From: Actomonas aquatica | GTDB lineage: Bacteria > Verrucomicrobiota > Verrucomicrobiia > Opitutales > Opitutaceae | Length of the DNA stretch: 64,000 nt | Direction of reading: 5' to 3' | Assembly: GCF_019679435.2 (NCBI RefSeq) | Contig: NZ_CP139781.1 | Coordinates: 4,187,753 to 4,251,752, forward strand | Shown: piece after piece, positions 40,397 through 49,760 of the stretch | Position numbering within the stretch: the first letter of the stretch is position 1 | Layout of the letters: each line of letters opens with the position of its first letter | Position numbers and translations under genes: made by a program | The notes under the pieces: model-generated | What the model saw: only the letters and a program-made list of their open reading frames with translations | Told to the model about the DNA's origin: nothing | The model's database searches: none

Positions 40397-41167
40397 ATGT
40401 GGAAATTGCTCCGGGTGAGGTTCGCTATGTTGGTTTTATTGGGGGCCGTCGTCCTGCGCCTGCCGGGAGAGGGAGCGGACGATGTCGCGGTTCCGATTGA
40501 AGGCGATGAGGCGGTGAAAGCAGCCGCGACGACTGTCGTGGTGGGCGTGAGGGAGGGTCCACTGCCGCTGGGGGCCGAGCGGCCAGGGGAGTATCAAACT
40601 CCGGGGCAGGAATGGATATGGGCGGAATTCGCCAATCAGCCGGCGGAGCGTCGGTTCTCGATGCTGGTGGGAAAACCCGGGCCGAAGTATTGGGATCTTT
40701 TCGCGGCAGCGCTGGAGGAGAAAGCGCGAGCGCTGGAGCTGGATGCGGACGGCTTGCGTCGGTGTCTGCAGGCTCTTAATCGGGGGCGGAATCGGGAGAC
40801 GGCCTGGTGGCCGGCGCATAGTTTCGAGTCGTCGTTTATCACGCCTGAAACCACTCCAGAGGAGGTGGCGCGCATGGAGGCGAAGCAGCGGCGTGAGGAC
40901 GAGGCTTACGCGGAACGACTCCGCTACCGCGAGGCGCACATCGAGGAGTTTTATGTCGATGAGGATGCGTTGTTGATCGTGCCGGTGGGCGCTTATGCGG
41001 TGCAGAGTGATCGCGGCCCGGGTTGGGTCATCGTGTGCAAATGGGAGTATGCGACGAGCAACCCGTCGGGGGAGGCCGACAAACCGCCCGCAACGCTCGG
41101 GCACATCATGATCTGGGCGATGCTCGCGGAGACTGGTGAGGTGCTGGCCTACATCAGTTGTGACTGA
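40397..41167 (+). CDS. Secreted or membrane-anchored protein of unknown function
   Basis: 256 residues from the ATG at 40397. The N-terminus MWKLLRVRFAMLVLLGAVVL is a signal peptide. No domain is recognised. The segments WAEFANQPAERRFSMLVGKP, SFESSFITPETTPEEVARME and VPVGAYAVQSDRGPGWVIVC are globular in character, with no catalytic motif. The stop is one base before the stop of the DUF3365 gene, transcribed the other way. It appears isolated in its region of minus-strand genes. Confidence 0.7.
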   Translation: MWKLLRVRFAMLVLLGAVVLRLPGEGADDVAVPIEGDEAVKAAATTVVVGVREGPLPLGAERPGEYQTPGQEWIWAEFANQPAERRFSMLVGKPGPKYWDLFAAALEEKARALELDADGLRRCLQALNRGRNRETAWWPAHSFESSFITPETTPEEVARMEAKQRREDEAYAERLRYREAHIEEFYVDEDALLIVPVGAYAVQSDRGPGWVIVCKWEYATSNPSGEADKPPATLGHIMIWAMLAETGEVLAYISCD

Positions 41168-41818
41168 TCAGGGCGTGAGTGAAACGCGGATGAGGCCTCG
41201 CCAGTCTCCCTCCTCATAGCCGGTGGCGGCGTCGGTGGGGTAGCGGGTGGCGAGGGTCTCGCGCAGGTCCGGGCTGAAGGTGGCCGGATCGCCGTGGCAG
41301 GCGAGGCACTGGGCGGCGAGGCGCAGGGGTTTGTAGACGCGGATCTCGGCCTCACGCTCCGGGGTCGCCGCCAGCTCCTGCACCAGTAGCGGAGGAAGAT
41401 CCTCACCGGTGGACAGGAGCTGGGCGACATGGGTAAGCGCGGCCGATTCGGCCGGGTCCGGCGCATTCGCGGGGTTGCGAACGTGCAAGCTGGTGCGTTT
41501 GAGCGCGGTAACGCGGGGTGGCGACTGTTGGGCGCTCCGGTGGGTCAGGGGCAGCGCCTGTAGTTGACAGGCGGATACGCCTTGGTGGGGGCCGCCGTCG
41601 GCGACGGCTTCGGCCACGGAGGCGGAAAGGGTGGAGACGAGCAGTTGCAAGGCGACCTTGGCCTCGGCGACGTGGGCGGAGAGAGCCGGGTCGGCGGGAT
41701 CGCGCCATTTCGTGGCCGGTTCCGCCGGCGGGGCGGAGGCGGTTTGGGCAACCAGGGGGAGGGCCGCTGCCCAGCAAAGGCAGGCGGCCCCGAGACGGAG
41801 CAAGCGATGGGGGCTCAT
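41168..41818 (-). CDS. DUF3365-type haem-binding protein
   Basis: 216 residues with a signal peptide (RLLRLGAACLCWAAALPLVA). The DUF3365 (Tll0287-like) pattern is recognisable: SVSACQLQ-like VSACQLQALPL, RVTALKRTSLHVRNPANAPD, then LAAQCLACHGDPATF, a c-type haem motif CxxCH, and ATRYPTDAATGYEEGDWRGL near the end. The family includes haem-based periplasmic sensor domains; here it is a stand-alone exported protein. The HiPIP gene precedes it by 24 bases, so the two should be in one transcript and may exchange electrons. Confidence 0.83.
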   Translation of the reverse strand: MSPHRLLRLGAACLCWAAALPLVAQTASAPPAEPATKWRDPADPALSAHVAEAKVALQLLVSTLSASVAEAVADGGPHQGVSACQLQALPLTHRSAQQSPPRVTALKRTSLHVRNPANAPDPAESAALTHVAQLLSTGEDLPPLLVQELAATPEREAEIRVYKPLRLAAQCLACHGDPATFSPDLRETLATRYPTDAATGYEEGDWRGLIRVSLTP

Positions 41819-41842
41819 CGCGGGAGAAGTCGCGTTAAGCGC

Positions 41843-42166
41843 TCAGGGCTTCTTGGCGTAGGCCATGCACCAACCGTCGGCTTTGACGATCTTGTTGGCG
41901 AAGGCGGTGCAGGGGCCCTGCTTGTCGCCGGGTTTGCCGGTGTAGAGGGCGCAGCCGGAGCACTTCTGTGCGGGGGTGTGTTGCGGATACTTGGTCTTGT
42001 CGACCTTGGTGGTGTCCTTCTTGTAGCCGAGCGCCATGGCGGTCGGATCGGTCTCGGTGAGTTCCTCGGCACCGGCCGCGCGGGCGGCAAGGGGGAGGAG
42101 GGCGGCGGCACCGACCGTGGCAGCGAACTGCTTGAGGAAACGGCGGCGGGGGTTGGTCGTATTCAT
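41843..42166 (-). CDS. High-potential iron-sulfur protein (HiPIP)
   Basis: 107 residues with a Tat signal (NPRRRFLKQFAATVGAAALL). The mature part carries the four cluster ligands: QKCSGCALYTGKPGDKQGPC and then VKADGWCMAY, the usual C-x2-C...C...C HiPIP pattern with the conserved Gly-Trp-Cys end. HiPIPs are soluble periplasmic electron carriers, often between a quinol oxidase/reductase and a terminal enzyme. It is the only such carrier in the window and is in the same run of genes as the haem protein downstream and the CoA-disulfide reductase upstream. Confidence 0.92.
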   Translation of the reverse strand: MNTTNPRRRFLKQFAATVGAAALLPLAARAAGAEELTETDPTAMALGYKKDTTKVDKTKYPQHTPAQKCSGCALYTGKPGDKQGPCTAFANKIVKADGWCMAYAKKP

Positions 42167-42303
42167 TTGGTTTTGGTTATGTTCTTTATGTCTGGGAGAG
42201 GGGCGGGTCCTTGGTCGGGGACTAATCCGGCCCATCCTAATGATGGCAAAATTTGGGAGGGGAAGACTCGGCATTCTTTGTCCGCCACTGGTCAGTTATG
42301 GGC

Positions 42304-43986
42304 TCAAGGCGCGGGCGGCTTGGCGGGGGTGCGCGGGTCGAAGTGGGCGCGAATGCCGCCGGTGAGCGAGCGCACGTCGAAACCCTTCTGGGCGAGCACG
42401 CGGGCGGCGAAGTAGGAGGTCTTACCCAGGGCGCAAACGGTCACGACCAGGCGGGTTGTATCCAACTCACCAGCACGGCTGCGGAGTTGACCGAAGGGGA
42501 TGTTGATGGCGTCAGCCCGCGGCAGCGGGTGGGCGGCGACGAGGGGCGGCGGCCGCACGTCCACGACCTGAATGGCGGGATCGTCGGGGATGTGGTCGAC
42601 CGGCGTGACGAGACCGTCGCGGGTGTTGACGGCGGTGAAGCCGGCGAGGTTGACGATGTCCTTGGCCGAGCCGAAGGGCGGCGCGTAGGCGAGCTCGAGT
42701 TGGGCGAGGTCGTCGATGGTGAGGCCGCCCATGATGGCGGTGGCGAGCACGTCGAGGCGTTTGTCGACGCCGGCGAGGCCGGTGACTTGGGCGCCGAGAA
42801 TGCGGCCGTTCACGGGTTCCCAGAGCAGTTTGAGTTGGAGGGGCTTGGCGCCGGGGTAGTAGGCGGCGTGGTGGTTGTCGTTGACGGTGACGGCACGGTA
42901 GTCGCGACCGGCGCGCTGGAGGCGTTGTTCGGTCCAGCCGGTGAGGCCGGCGCTGACATCGAAGACACGCACGATGGCGGTGCCGAGCACGCCGGCGAAG
43001 GGTTTGGCTTCGACCGGACGCAGGATGTGGTCGGCCGCGAGTCGGCCCTGGCGATTGGCGGGACCGCCCAGCGGCACGGCGCAGGGATCGCCGGAGACAA
43101 AGTCCTCCACCTCGATGGCGTCACCGGCGGCGTAGATGGCCGGGTCGGAGGTGCGCATGAACGTATCCACTTTGATGTGACCGCGGGGACCGAGCTCGAG
43201 GCCGGCGGCGGCGGCGAGGGCGGTATCGGGGCGCACGCCGAGGGCGAGCACGGCAAAATCGGTGGTGACGGTGCGGCCAGAGGCGAGTTGGCAGGCGAGG
43301 CGACCGTCGGCGGCGTCGGCGAAACTGGCGATGCCGTCACCGAGCACGAGTTCGATGTCGTGGCGGCGCAGCTCGTCCTCCATGAGGCGGGTCATGGCGG
43401 GGTCGAGCAGGGGTAGCACGTGGGGCTGGAGTTCGACGAGGGTGACGTCCTTGCCGGCGTGGCGGAACTGCTCGGCCATCTCGAGGCCGATGAAGCCGGC
43501 GCCGATGACGGTGACGTGGGCGGCGGCGGTGGTGGCGGCCTTGATGCGATCCATGTCGCCGAGGTTGCGCAGGGAAAAGAGGCGGGCGTCATCGATGCCG
43601 GGCAGAGGCGGCCGCAGGGGCTGGGCGCCGGGGGCGAGGATGAGCTTGTCGTAGGCGAGGGTTTCGGTGGCGCCGTCGGTGACGTGTTGCAGGGTCACCT
43701 GGCGCGCCGCGCGATCAATGGCGGTGACGGCGGTGGAGGTGCGCACGTCGAGATTGAGCAGTTGCTTGAGGCTGGCCGGAGTCTGCACGGCGAGGGCGGC
43801 GCGGTCGCCGATTTCACCGCCGATGAAGTAGGGCAGGCCACAGTTGGCGAAGGAGACATCGGGGCCGCGTTCGATGAGGGTGATGGCGGCGGATTCGTCG
43901 AGGCGACGGGCGCGGGCGGCGGCCGAGGCACCGGCGGCGACACCGCCAACGATGACGATGCGCAGGGGGGCGGGGGAGGCGGACAT
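42304..43986 (-). CDS. CoA-disulfide reductase/NADH oxidase-type flavoprotein with C-terminal rhodanese domain
   Basis: 560 residues. The FAD-binding N-terminus RIVIVGGVAAGASAAARARR, the redox-active SFANCGLPYFIGGEIGD with the single Cys of CoA-disulfide reductases, the NAD motif VTVIGAGFIGLEMAEQF, and IYAAGDAIEVEDFVSG are all present. After about residue 455 a rhodanese domain follows, with the active-site loop VVTVCALGKTSYFAARVL carrying an intact Cys. CoADR-Rhd enzymes reduce CoA persulfide and polysulfides, releasing sulfide with NAD(P)H. It fits persulfide disposal next to a rhodanese and an RND pump in the same run. Confidence 0.92.
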   Translation of the reverse strand: MSASPAPLRIVIVGGVAAGASAAARARRLDESAAITLIERGPDVSFANCGLPYFIGGEIGDRAALAVQTPASLKQLLNLDVRTSTAVTAIDRAARQVTLQHVTDGATETLAYDKLILAPGAQPLRPPLPGIDDARLFSLRNLGDMDRIKAATTAAAHVTVIGAGFIGLEMAEQFRHAGKDVTLVELQPHVLPLLDPAMTRLMEDELRRHDIELVLGDGIASFADAADGRLACQLASGRTVTTDFAVLALGVRPDTALAAAAGLELGPRGHIKVDTFMRTSDPAIYAAGDAIEVEDFVSGDPCAVPLGGPANRQGRLAADHILRPVEAKPFAGVLGTAIVRVFDVSAGLTGWTEQRLQRAGRDYRAVTVNDNHHAAYYPGAKPLQLKLLWEPVNGRILGAQVTGLAGVDKRLDVLATAIMGGLTIDDLAQLELAYAPPFGSAKDIVNLAGFTAVNTRDGLVTPVDHIPDDPAIQVVDVRPPPLVAAHPLPRADAINIPFGQLRSRAGELDTTRLVVTVCALGKTSYFAARVLAQKGFDVRSLTGGIRAHFDPRTPAKPPAP

Positions 43987-44094
43987 GGAAGGTTTTTTCT
44001 TACAGGAGGAAACAGTGGGGAACGGAGCGGAGAGGCAGCGGGGTCTTCACAAAAGGGAACGAAGGGAAGGAAGGAGCCCGCGGCGGACCGAGGC

Positions 44095-44820
44095 TTAGCT
44101 GTTGCCGAAGACGATTTCGGCGTAGGCTTCGGTGGAGAGCAGCTGCGGTTCGTAGGTGACGCCGTGGCGGCTGAGGTTGCGCACAAAGGCGGCCAGGTGG
44201 TGGTGGGACCCCTGCTCCAATTGGGCGACGATGGCTTTGGCGCCGTCGTGGTCGAGGCGACCCAGCAGCGCCTGCAGGTCGAGAATGTCCTTTTCCTCGA
44301 TGTAGGCACCGACGCGGAGGGCCTCCACTTCGCTGGTGGAGCCCCGCTCGATGAGATCGTCACCAAGGGTTGAATACGTAGGGTTTGTGATCATGGCGGA
44401 AGGGGAGAAGGTCGGGTCGGCGCAGGCGAGCAGGGTCGCCACGGAGGCGGCGTGACGGTCCTCGGCGCGGGGAATGTTCTGGAAGGGGCGCACGGCGGGA
44501 TAACGTTCGGCGAAGGCGCGGTAGATGCGTGCGGCCATACGTTCTTCGGCGAGTTGGTCGTGAAAAGCGCTGAGGGTGGCGGCGTCGAAGTGCGGGCGTT
44601 GGTCGTCGGTGAGGGCGGAGTTGAGTCCGCAGGGGCTGGCGGTGCCACAGGTGGGGCCGCAGTTCTGGCCGCGGGAACGCTCGGCCGCCGGGGCCTGATC
44701 GGCGCAGCCCGGACCGGTGACGGCGCAAGCGGAGGTCCGGTTCTGATTGGTGGCCGCTTGCAGGAGGGGCAGGCCGATGAGCAGAGCGGCGAGAATGGTG
44801 TGGCGCGCGGTGGGCTTCAT
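44095..44820 (-). CDS. Exported DUF2202 ferritin-like protein
   Basis: 241 residues with a signal peptide (HTILAALLIGLPLLQAATNQ). A Cys-rich stretch follows (SACAVTGPGCADQAP and CGPTCGTASPCGLNS). The DUF2202 four-helix part is FHDQLAEERMAARIYRAFAE, IPRAEDRHAASVATLL, VGAYIEEKDILDLQALLGRL and QLEQGSHHHLAAFVRNLSRH, with Glu and His ligands for a di-iron centre. It is the second such protein in the window. It lies inside the RND/rhodanese gene run, and a CT-rich repeat lies directly upstream. Confidence 0.85.
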   Translation of the reverse strand: MKPTARHTILAALLIGLPLLQAATNQNRTSACAVTGPGCADQAPAAERSRGQNCGPTCGTASPCGLNSALTDDQRPHFDAATLSAFHDQLAEERMAARIYRAFAERYPAVRPFQNIPRAEDRHAASVATLLACADPTFSPSAMITNPTYSTLGDDLIERGSTSEVEALRVGAYIEEKDILDLQALLGRLDHDGAKAIVAQLEQGSHHHLAAFVRNLSRHGVTYEPQLLSTEAYAEIVFGNS

Positions 44821-44847
44821 GGGGTGGGGCGAAAAACGGGCGGTGGG

Positions 44848-44875
44848 GAGAAAGATAAAGAGGAAAGAGAAAGAG
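44848..44875 (-). repeat. CT-rich dispersed repeat, copy 2
   Basis: Plus strand GAGAAAGATAAAGAGGAAAG then AGAAAGAG; 28 bases upstream of the DUF2202 start. Confidence 0.65.
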
Positions 44876-44885
44876 GCCTCGGAGG

Positions 44886-45296
44886 TTAGGCGCGGAGTTC
44901 TTGGGCGGAGGGCTGGCGGGTGGGGAGGCCGGAGCGGGCCCAGCGGCCGAAGCCGCCGAGGTTTTTGGCGACGTGGCCTTCGCTCATGAGTTGGCGGGCG
45001 GCGGTGCCGGAGCGCATGCCGGAGGCGCAGTAGAGCAGGAGGGTTTTGCCTTTGTGCTTTTCGAGGGCGGGGGTCCATTGGCGGCGGGAGCCGCGCAGGT
45101 CGGAGAGGGAGAGGAGCAGCGCGGGCGCGGCGACCCCGCCGGCCCACTCACCGGGCTCGCGCACGTCGATGAGCACGGCCTGGCCGGACTCGATCAGGCT
45201 GGCGGCCTCCTGCGGTTTCATGGCGTTGAGGTTGCCGAGCAGACGGAAGGCAACGAAGACCGCGATGACGACGATGGTGATGGTAACGGGATCCAT
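44886..45296 (-). CDS. Membrane-anchored rhodanese
   Basis: 136 residues. An N-terminal membrane segment (PVTITIVVIAVFVAFRLLG) places the domain at the membrane. The rhodanese fold has VLIDVREPGEWAGGVAAPAL and the catalytic loop LLYCASGMRSGTAARQL, with an intact Cys and CxxxxxxS/R loop, then NLGGFGRWARSGLPT. It transfers sulfane sulfur from persulfides or thiosulfate to acceptors. It is 113 bases after the RND gene with a repeat element between, so a shared transcript is likely but not certain. Confidence 0.9.
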   Translation of the reverse strand: MDPVTITIVVIAVFVAFRLLGNLNAMKPQEAASLIESGQAVLIDVREPGEWAGGVAAPALLLSLSDLRGSRRQWTPALEKHKGKTLLLYCASGMRSGTAARQLMSEGHVAKNLGGFGRWARSGLPTRQPSAQELRA

Positions 45297-45308
45297 GGGG
45301 AGGAAGTG

Positions 45309-45372
45309 GGCGGAGAGGCAGGATTTTTTTTAACCACGGATGGACACGGATGGCTTCGGCTACCGCCTACGC
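45309..45372 (+). repeat. AACCACGGAT-family element, copy with leader
   Basis: GGCGGAGAGGCAGGATTTTT, TTTAACCACGGATGGACACG, then GATGGCTTCGGCTACCGCCT, ACGC: the same leader, A/T tract, repeat and TTCGGCTACC module as at 3641. It lies between the rhodanese start and the RND stop. Confidence 0.75.
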
Positions 45373-45409
45373 ACAGGGCCCTCAGGGTTAGGATTTAGAA
45401 ATTTAGGGC

Positions 45410-48400
45410 TTAGGATTTCTTCTCTTGGTTTGCCATGAAGTAGAGGACGGGGACGGCCATGCGGGAGATGGCGAGGGAGGCGATTTCGCCGAACATAAGG
45501 CTGATCGCGAGGCCTTGGAAAATCGGGTCGGCGAGGATGACGCTGGCACCGACGACGACGGCGAGAGCGGTGAGCAGCATGGGGCGGAAACGCACCGCAC
45601 CGGCTTCGACCACGGCGTTGCGCAGGCTGAGGCCTTCGCTGCGGCGCAGTTCAATGAAGTCGACGAGGATGATGGAGTTGCGCACGACGATGCCGGCACC
45701 GGCCATGAAGCCGATCATGGAGGTGGCGGTGAAGAAGGCGCCCATCAGCCAGTGCGCGGGCAGGATGCCGATGAGGGAGAAGGGGATCGCGGCCATGACG
45801 ACGAGCGGCGTCATGTAGCTGCGGAACCAGCCGACCATGAGCATGGCGATGAGCACGAGCACGGCGGCAAAGGCGATGCCGAGGTCGCGGAAAACTTCGA
45901 GCGTGATGTGCCATTCGCCGTCCCACTTGAGGGCGGGCTGGGTGTCGTCGGCCGGGAGGTTGAGGTGGTAGATGTCGAGGGTCTCGTCGGTCGCGCCATA
46001 CTCGCGGGCATCGAGGTCGAGGAGCTGCATGTGCAGATCGAAGAGCGCGTAAGCGGGGCTCTCGACCTCGCCGGCGACGTCGGCGGTGACGTAGGTGACG
46101 GCCTTCAGGTTTTTGCGGTAGAGGCTGCGCTCGCGGGTGGAGTGCTCGATGCGCACGAGTTCGGAGAGCGGCACGAGGGGCGCGGTGGGATCGAGGTCGG
46201 AGCGCACGTGGAGGGCGAGCAACTCCTGCGGGGTGGTGCGGTCGCCGGCGGGCAACTCGAGGGTGATGGGCACGTCTTCGCGTTCGTCGGGCTGGTGCAG
46301 GAGGTCGACCTCGTGGCCCTGGGCGGCGAAGGCGAGGGTGCGGGAAATGGTGGCGGTCGAGATGCCGTGGAGGGCGGCCTTTTCCTTGTCGACGATGTAG
46401 GTGACCTTGGGCTGCGGCGCTTCGACATACCAGTCGAGGTCCACGATGCCGGTGGTGTTGGCCATGATGTCCTTCACCTTGCGGGCGAGGGCGACGCGTT
46501 GTTCGTCGGAGGGGCCGTAGATCTCGGCCACGATGCTTTGCAGCACGGGCGGGCCGGGAGGGACTTCGGCGACGGCGACGGCGGCGCCGTGTTTTTGGGC
46601 GATGGCGGCGACGTCGGGGCGGATGCGTTTGGCGATGTCGTGGCTCTGGTCGGCGCGGTCGTGTTTGCCGACGAGGTTGACCTGAATGTCGGCGACGTTG
46701 GGGCCGCGGCGCATGAAGTAGTGGCGCACGAGACCGTTGAAATTAAAGGGCGAGGCGGTGCCGCTGTAGATCTGGTAGTCGCGCACCTCCGGGTGTTGGG
46801 CGATGGCGGTGGCCATCTCCTGCGCGATGGCAGTGGTCTCTTCGAGGGAGGTGCCTTCGGGGGTGTTGATGACGATCTGGAACTCCGACTTGTTGTCGAA
46901 GGGCAGCATCTTGATTTTCACCATGCCGAAGAGCACGAGGGCGGCGGAGCCGGCGAGCAGGCCCACGATGGTGATGAGGAAGGCCCAGCGCCACCACGCG
47001 TAGTCGAGCAGCGGGTCCATGACCTTGTGATAGAGGCGCGTCGACCAATCGGCGGCTTCGCCGCCGTGATTTTCGATTTTGGATTCTGGATTTTCGGCCT
47101 TGGATTTTACGTGGCGCTTGAGGACGCGGAGGGCGGCCCAGGGCGTGATGGTGAAGGCGATCACCAGCGAGAAGAGCATGGCGGCGGTGGAGCCGATGGG
47201 GATGGGCCGCATGTAGGGGCCCATGAGTCCGCCCACAAAGGCCATGGGCAGGATGGCGGCGATGACGGCCCAGGTGGCGAGCACGGTGGGATTGCCGACC
47301 TCGTCGACGGCCTCGAGCGCGACTTGGACGAGGGACTTGTGGCGCGAGCTCGGCAGGCGCACGTGGCGCACGATGTTTTCCACCACGACGATGGCGTCGT
47401 CGACGAGGATGCCGATGGAGAAGATCAGCGCGAAGAGCGTGATGCGGTTGAGCGTGTATCCATAAAGGTAGAACACGAGCAGGGTGAGCGCGAGGGTCGA
47501 CGGGATGGCGAGCAACACGACGAGGGACTCGCGCCAGCCGAGGAAGAAGAGGATGAGGATGGCGACGCCGAAGACGGCGATACCCATGTGCAGCAGCAGC
47601 TCGTTGCTCTTTTCGGCGGCGGTGTGGCCGTAGTCGCGGGTGACGGTGAGCTCGACGTCGGCGGGCAGCAGGGTGCCGCGCAGGGTGTCGACCTTGGCCA
47701 TGATTTGGTTGACGACATCGATGGCGTTGGCGCCGGGGCGTTTGGCGACGGAGAGGGTGACGGCGGCCTCGAGGTTACTGCCGGGTTGGCCGTGCAGGAC
47801 GTAGTTGGCGGGCTCTTCGGCGGTGTCGCTGATGGTGGCCACGTCGCGAAGGTAGATGGGGCGGTTTTGGAAGGCGCCGACGACAACGAGGCCGACGTCC
47901 TGGGCGTCGCGCAGGAAGGCGCCGGTTTCGAGCAGGATCTCGGTGTTGGCGAAGGGGCGGGAGCCGGCCTGAGTGGCGCGGTTGGCGGCCTGCACGGCGC
48001 GGGCGACGGTGTCGGCGGTGAGGTTGCGGGCGGCGAGGGCGGCGGGATCGAGGGCGACGCGCACGGCACGGCGGACGCCGCCGATGAGGGTGGTCTCGGC
48101 GACCTGATCGACGGATTTGACGGCTTCGTCGAGTTGGGCACCGAGGCGGCGCAGGGTGAGGTGGTCGTGGGTCGCGCTGTGCAGGGTGAGCGCGAGGATG
48201 GGCACATCGTCGATGGTGCGCGGTTTGATGAGCGGTTGGGAAACGCCGGGCGGGATGAGGTCGTAGTTGGCCTGAAGTTTCTGGTTGAGACGAATGAGCG
48301 CGGCCTCGATGTCGGTGCCGACGGTGAAGCGCACGATGATCATGGCGCCGCCGGGCTCGGAGGTGGAGTAGAGGTATTCGACGTCGGGGATTTCCCAGAG

Positions 48401-48673
48401 GAGTTTTTCGACGGGGCGGGTGACGCGGTTCTCGACTTCGGTGGGGCGGGCGCCGGGCATGCCGACGAGCACGTCGATCATCGGCACCTTGATCTGCGGC
48501 TCCTCTTCGCGGGGAAGTTGGAGCACGGCGAAGATGCCGAGCAGGATCGAAGCGATGACCGCGATGGGCGTGAGCTTCGAGTCGATGAACATGGCGGCCA
48601 GGCGGCCGGTCATGCCAAAGCGGGGCGGCTTGGGCGCGTCCCCGGAAGTGGATGAAGTGGGCGCGTCGCTCAT
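45410..48673 (-). CDS. RND-family efflux pump, AcrB/MdtC-like inner-membrane subunit
   Basis: 1087 residues. Typical RND layout: first helix about 25-45 ([20 protein letters not shown]), a large periplasmic domain, four helices with [20 protein letters not shown] (DD pair of the proton relay), a second periplasmic domain, and a second set of helices with [40 protein letters not shown] at the start is the usual pore-domain entry. The substrate is unknown; it lies with a DUF2892 and rhodanese protein instead of drug- or metal-resistance genes, and the heavy-metal methionine ladder is not seen. The adaptor stop is two bases upstream of its start. Confidence 0.93.
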   Translation of the reverse strand: MSDAPTSSTSGDAPKPPRFGMTGRLAAMFIDSKLTPIAVIASILLGIFAVLQLPREEEPQIKVPMIDVLVGMPGARPTEVENRVTRPVEKLLWEIPDVEYLYSTSEPGGAMIIVRFTVGTDIEAALIRLNQKLQANYDLIPPGVSQPLIKPRTIDDVPILALTLHSATHDHLTLRRLGAQLDEAVKSVDQVAETTLIGGVRRAVRVALDPAALAARNLTADTVARAVQAANRATQAGSRPFANTEILLETGAFLRDAQDVGLVVVGAFQNRPIYLRDVATISDTAEEPANYVLHGQPGSNLEAAVTLSVAKRPGANAIDVVNQIMAKVDTLRGTLLPADVELTVTRDYGHTAAEKSNELLLHMGIAVFGVAILILFFLGWRESLVVLLAIPSTLALTLLVFYLYGYTLNRITLFALIFSIGILVDDAIVVVENIVRHVRLPSSRHKSLVQVALEAVDEVGNPTVLATWAVIAAILPMAFVGGLMGPYMRPIPIGSTAAMLFSLVIAFTITPWAALRVLKRHVKSKAENPESKIENHGGEAADWSTRLYHKVMDPLLDYAWWRWAFLITIVGLLAGSAALVLFGMVKIKMLPFDNKSEFQIVINTPEGTSLEETTAIAQEMATAIAQHPEVRDYQIYSGTASPFNFNGLVRHYFMRRGPNVADIQVNLVGKHDRADQSHDIAKRIRPDVAAIAQKHGAAVAVAEVPPGPPVLQSIVAEIYGPSDEQRVALARKVKDIMANTTGIVDLDWYVEAPQPKVTYIVDKEKAALHGISTATISRTLAFAAQGHEVDLLHQPDEREDVPITLELPAGDRTTPQELLALHVRSDLDPTAPLVPLSELVRIEHSTRERSLYRKNLKAVTYVTADVAGEVESPAYALFDLHMQLLDLDAREYGATDETLDIYHLNLPADDTQPALKWDGEWHITLEVFRDLGIAFAAVLVLIAMLMVGWFRSYMTPLVVMAAIPFSLIGILPAHWLMGAFFTATSMIGFMAGAGIVVRNSIILVDFIELRRSEGLSLRNAVVEAGAVRFRPMLLTALAVVVGASVILADPIFQGLAISLMFGEIASLAISRMAVPVLYFMANQEKKS

Positions 48674-48675
48674 CG

Positions 48676-49713
48676 TCAGCGGGCGGCGTTGAGGTTGAGC
48701 GGCTGACCGTCGCGCAGCGTGGCGGGCGGATCGGTGACGATGGTCTCACCGGGGTTAAGGCCGGAGAGGATGACGGTGGCACCGTCCTGCACGTGGCCGG
48801 TTTTGACGAGGCGCAGGATGGCGTGGCCATCGGTGGCGACAAAGACGCGTTGCATCTGGCCAAAGGCGGACACGGCGGAGGACGGCACGCGGATGACGGT
48901 GGCGGCGGCATCGGGCCAACGCACCCGCACGAACTGGCCGGCGGTGGCGGAGGCGTTGGCCGGGAGGGCGAGGCGCACGAGGCGGCTGCGGGTGACGGGA
49001 TCGGCGGCCGGGGAGGCTTCGGTGACGGTGGCGGATACGGCGGAGTCGTCTGAGAGTTCGACGGTCAGGGTGTCGCCGAGGGTGGCGGCGGCGAGGGACT
49101 CGGGGACGGCGACCTGCACCTCGAGGTGTGCACCTTCGAGGGTGAAGAGCGGGGCGCCGGGGGCGGCGAGGTCGCCGGTTTCGACGTAGCGGGTGGTGAT
49201 GGTGCCGGCGAAGGGGGCGGTGACTTGGGTGTAGGACAGTTGGGCGGTGGCGGCCTCGAGTTGGGCGGCGGCGATGCGGCGCTGGTCGTCGAGGTTGCGC
49301 ACGGTTTCGGCGGTGGAGGCGCCGCGGGCGAGCAGGTCGGATTCGCGTTGGTGGTTGCGGGTGGCGAGATCGAGGGCGGCGCGGGCGGAAGCGACGGCGG
49401 CCTTGAGCTCGTCGGCGGCGACGGTGAGCACGACCTCGCCGGCGGCGACGGATTGGCCGACGCTGGGAGCGGTGGTGACGGTGCCCATCACCTTGGCCGC
49501 GACGGTGGCGCGGGAAGTGGCCTGGACGGTGCCGGGCAGGTGGCGGATCTGCGGCGTGGTCGCGGCGGAGACGGTGGTGGTGGCCACGTCGACGGCGGGC
49601 AGGTGAGCGCCGGGGCGGGCGGGAGCGGCCGTATCATGTCCACCACTACAGGCGGTGAAGGTGAAGGTCGCGGCGGCGGCGAGGAGCAAAGGGAGGAGGT
49701 GCGGACGGGTCAT
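48676..49713 (-). CDS. RND periplasmic adaptor (membrane fusion protein), lipoprotein
   Basis: 345 residues from the ATG at 49713; the longer in-frame extension upstream is Arg-rich and not protein-like. The signal peptide ends with a lipobox ([16 protein letters not shown]), so the adaptor is lipid-anchored. [20 protein letters not shown] is the biotinyl-lipoyl-like strand, then [20 protein letters not shown], a helical hairpin, and the beta-barrel [18 protein letters not shown]. It joins the RND pump to the TolC-type channel. Confidence 0.91.
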   Translation of the reverse strand: MTRPHLLPLLLAAAATFTFTACSGGHDTAAPARPGAHLPAVDVATTTVSAATTPQIRHLPGTVQATSRATVAAKVMGTVTTAPSVGQSVAAGEVVLTVAADELKAAVASARAALDLATRNHQRESDLLARGASTAETVRNLDDQRRIAAAQLEAATAQLSYTQVTAPFAGTITTRYVETGDLAAPGAPLFTLEGAHLEVQVAVPESLAAATLGDTLTVELSDDSAVSATVTEASPAADPVTRSRLVRLALPANASATAGQFVRVRWPDAAATVIRVPSSAVSAFGQMQRVFVATDGHAILRLVKTGHVQDGATVILSGLNPGETIVTDPPATLRDGQPLNLNAAR

Positions 49714-49726
49714 CGGTCGGCGGGGG

Positions 49727-49760
49727 GAGAAAGAGAAAGATAAAGAGGAAAGAGAAAGAG
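49727..49760 (-). repeat. CT-rich dispersed repeat, copy 3
   Basis: Plus strand GAGAAAGAGAAAGATAAAGA then GGAAAGAGAAAGAG. It fills the gap between the TolC stop (49761) and the adaptor start and so is in the transcribed leader of the adaptor. Confidence 0.65.

Noticed and set aside
45425..48655. Very long plus-strand reading frame (over 1000 codons) opposite the RND pump gene
   Set aside because: It is Gly/Glu/Asp-rich low-complexity sequence produced by reading the antisense of a high-G+C gene; the minus strand encodes an unmistakable RND protein.
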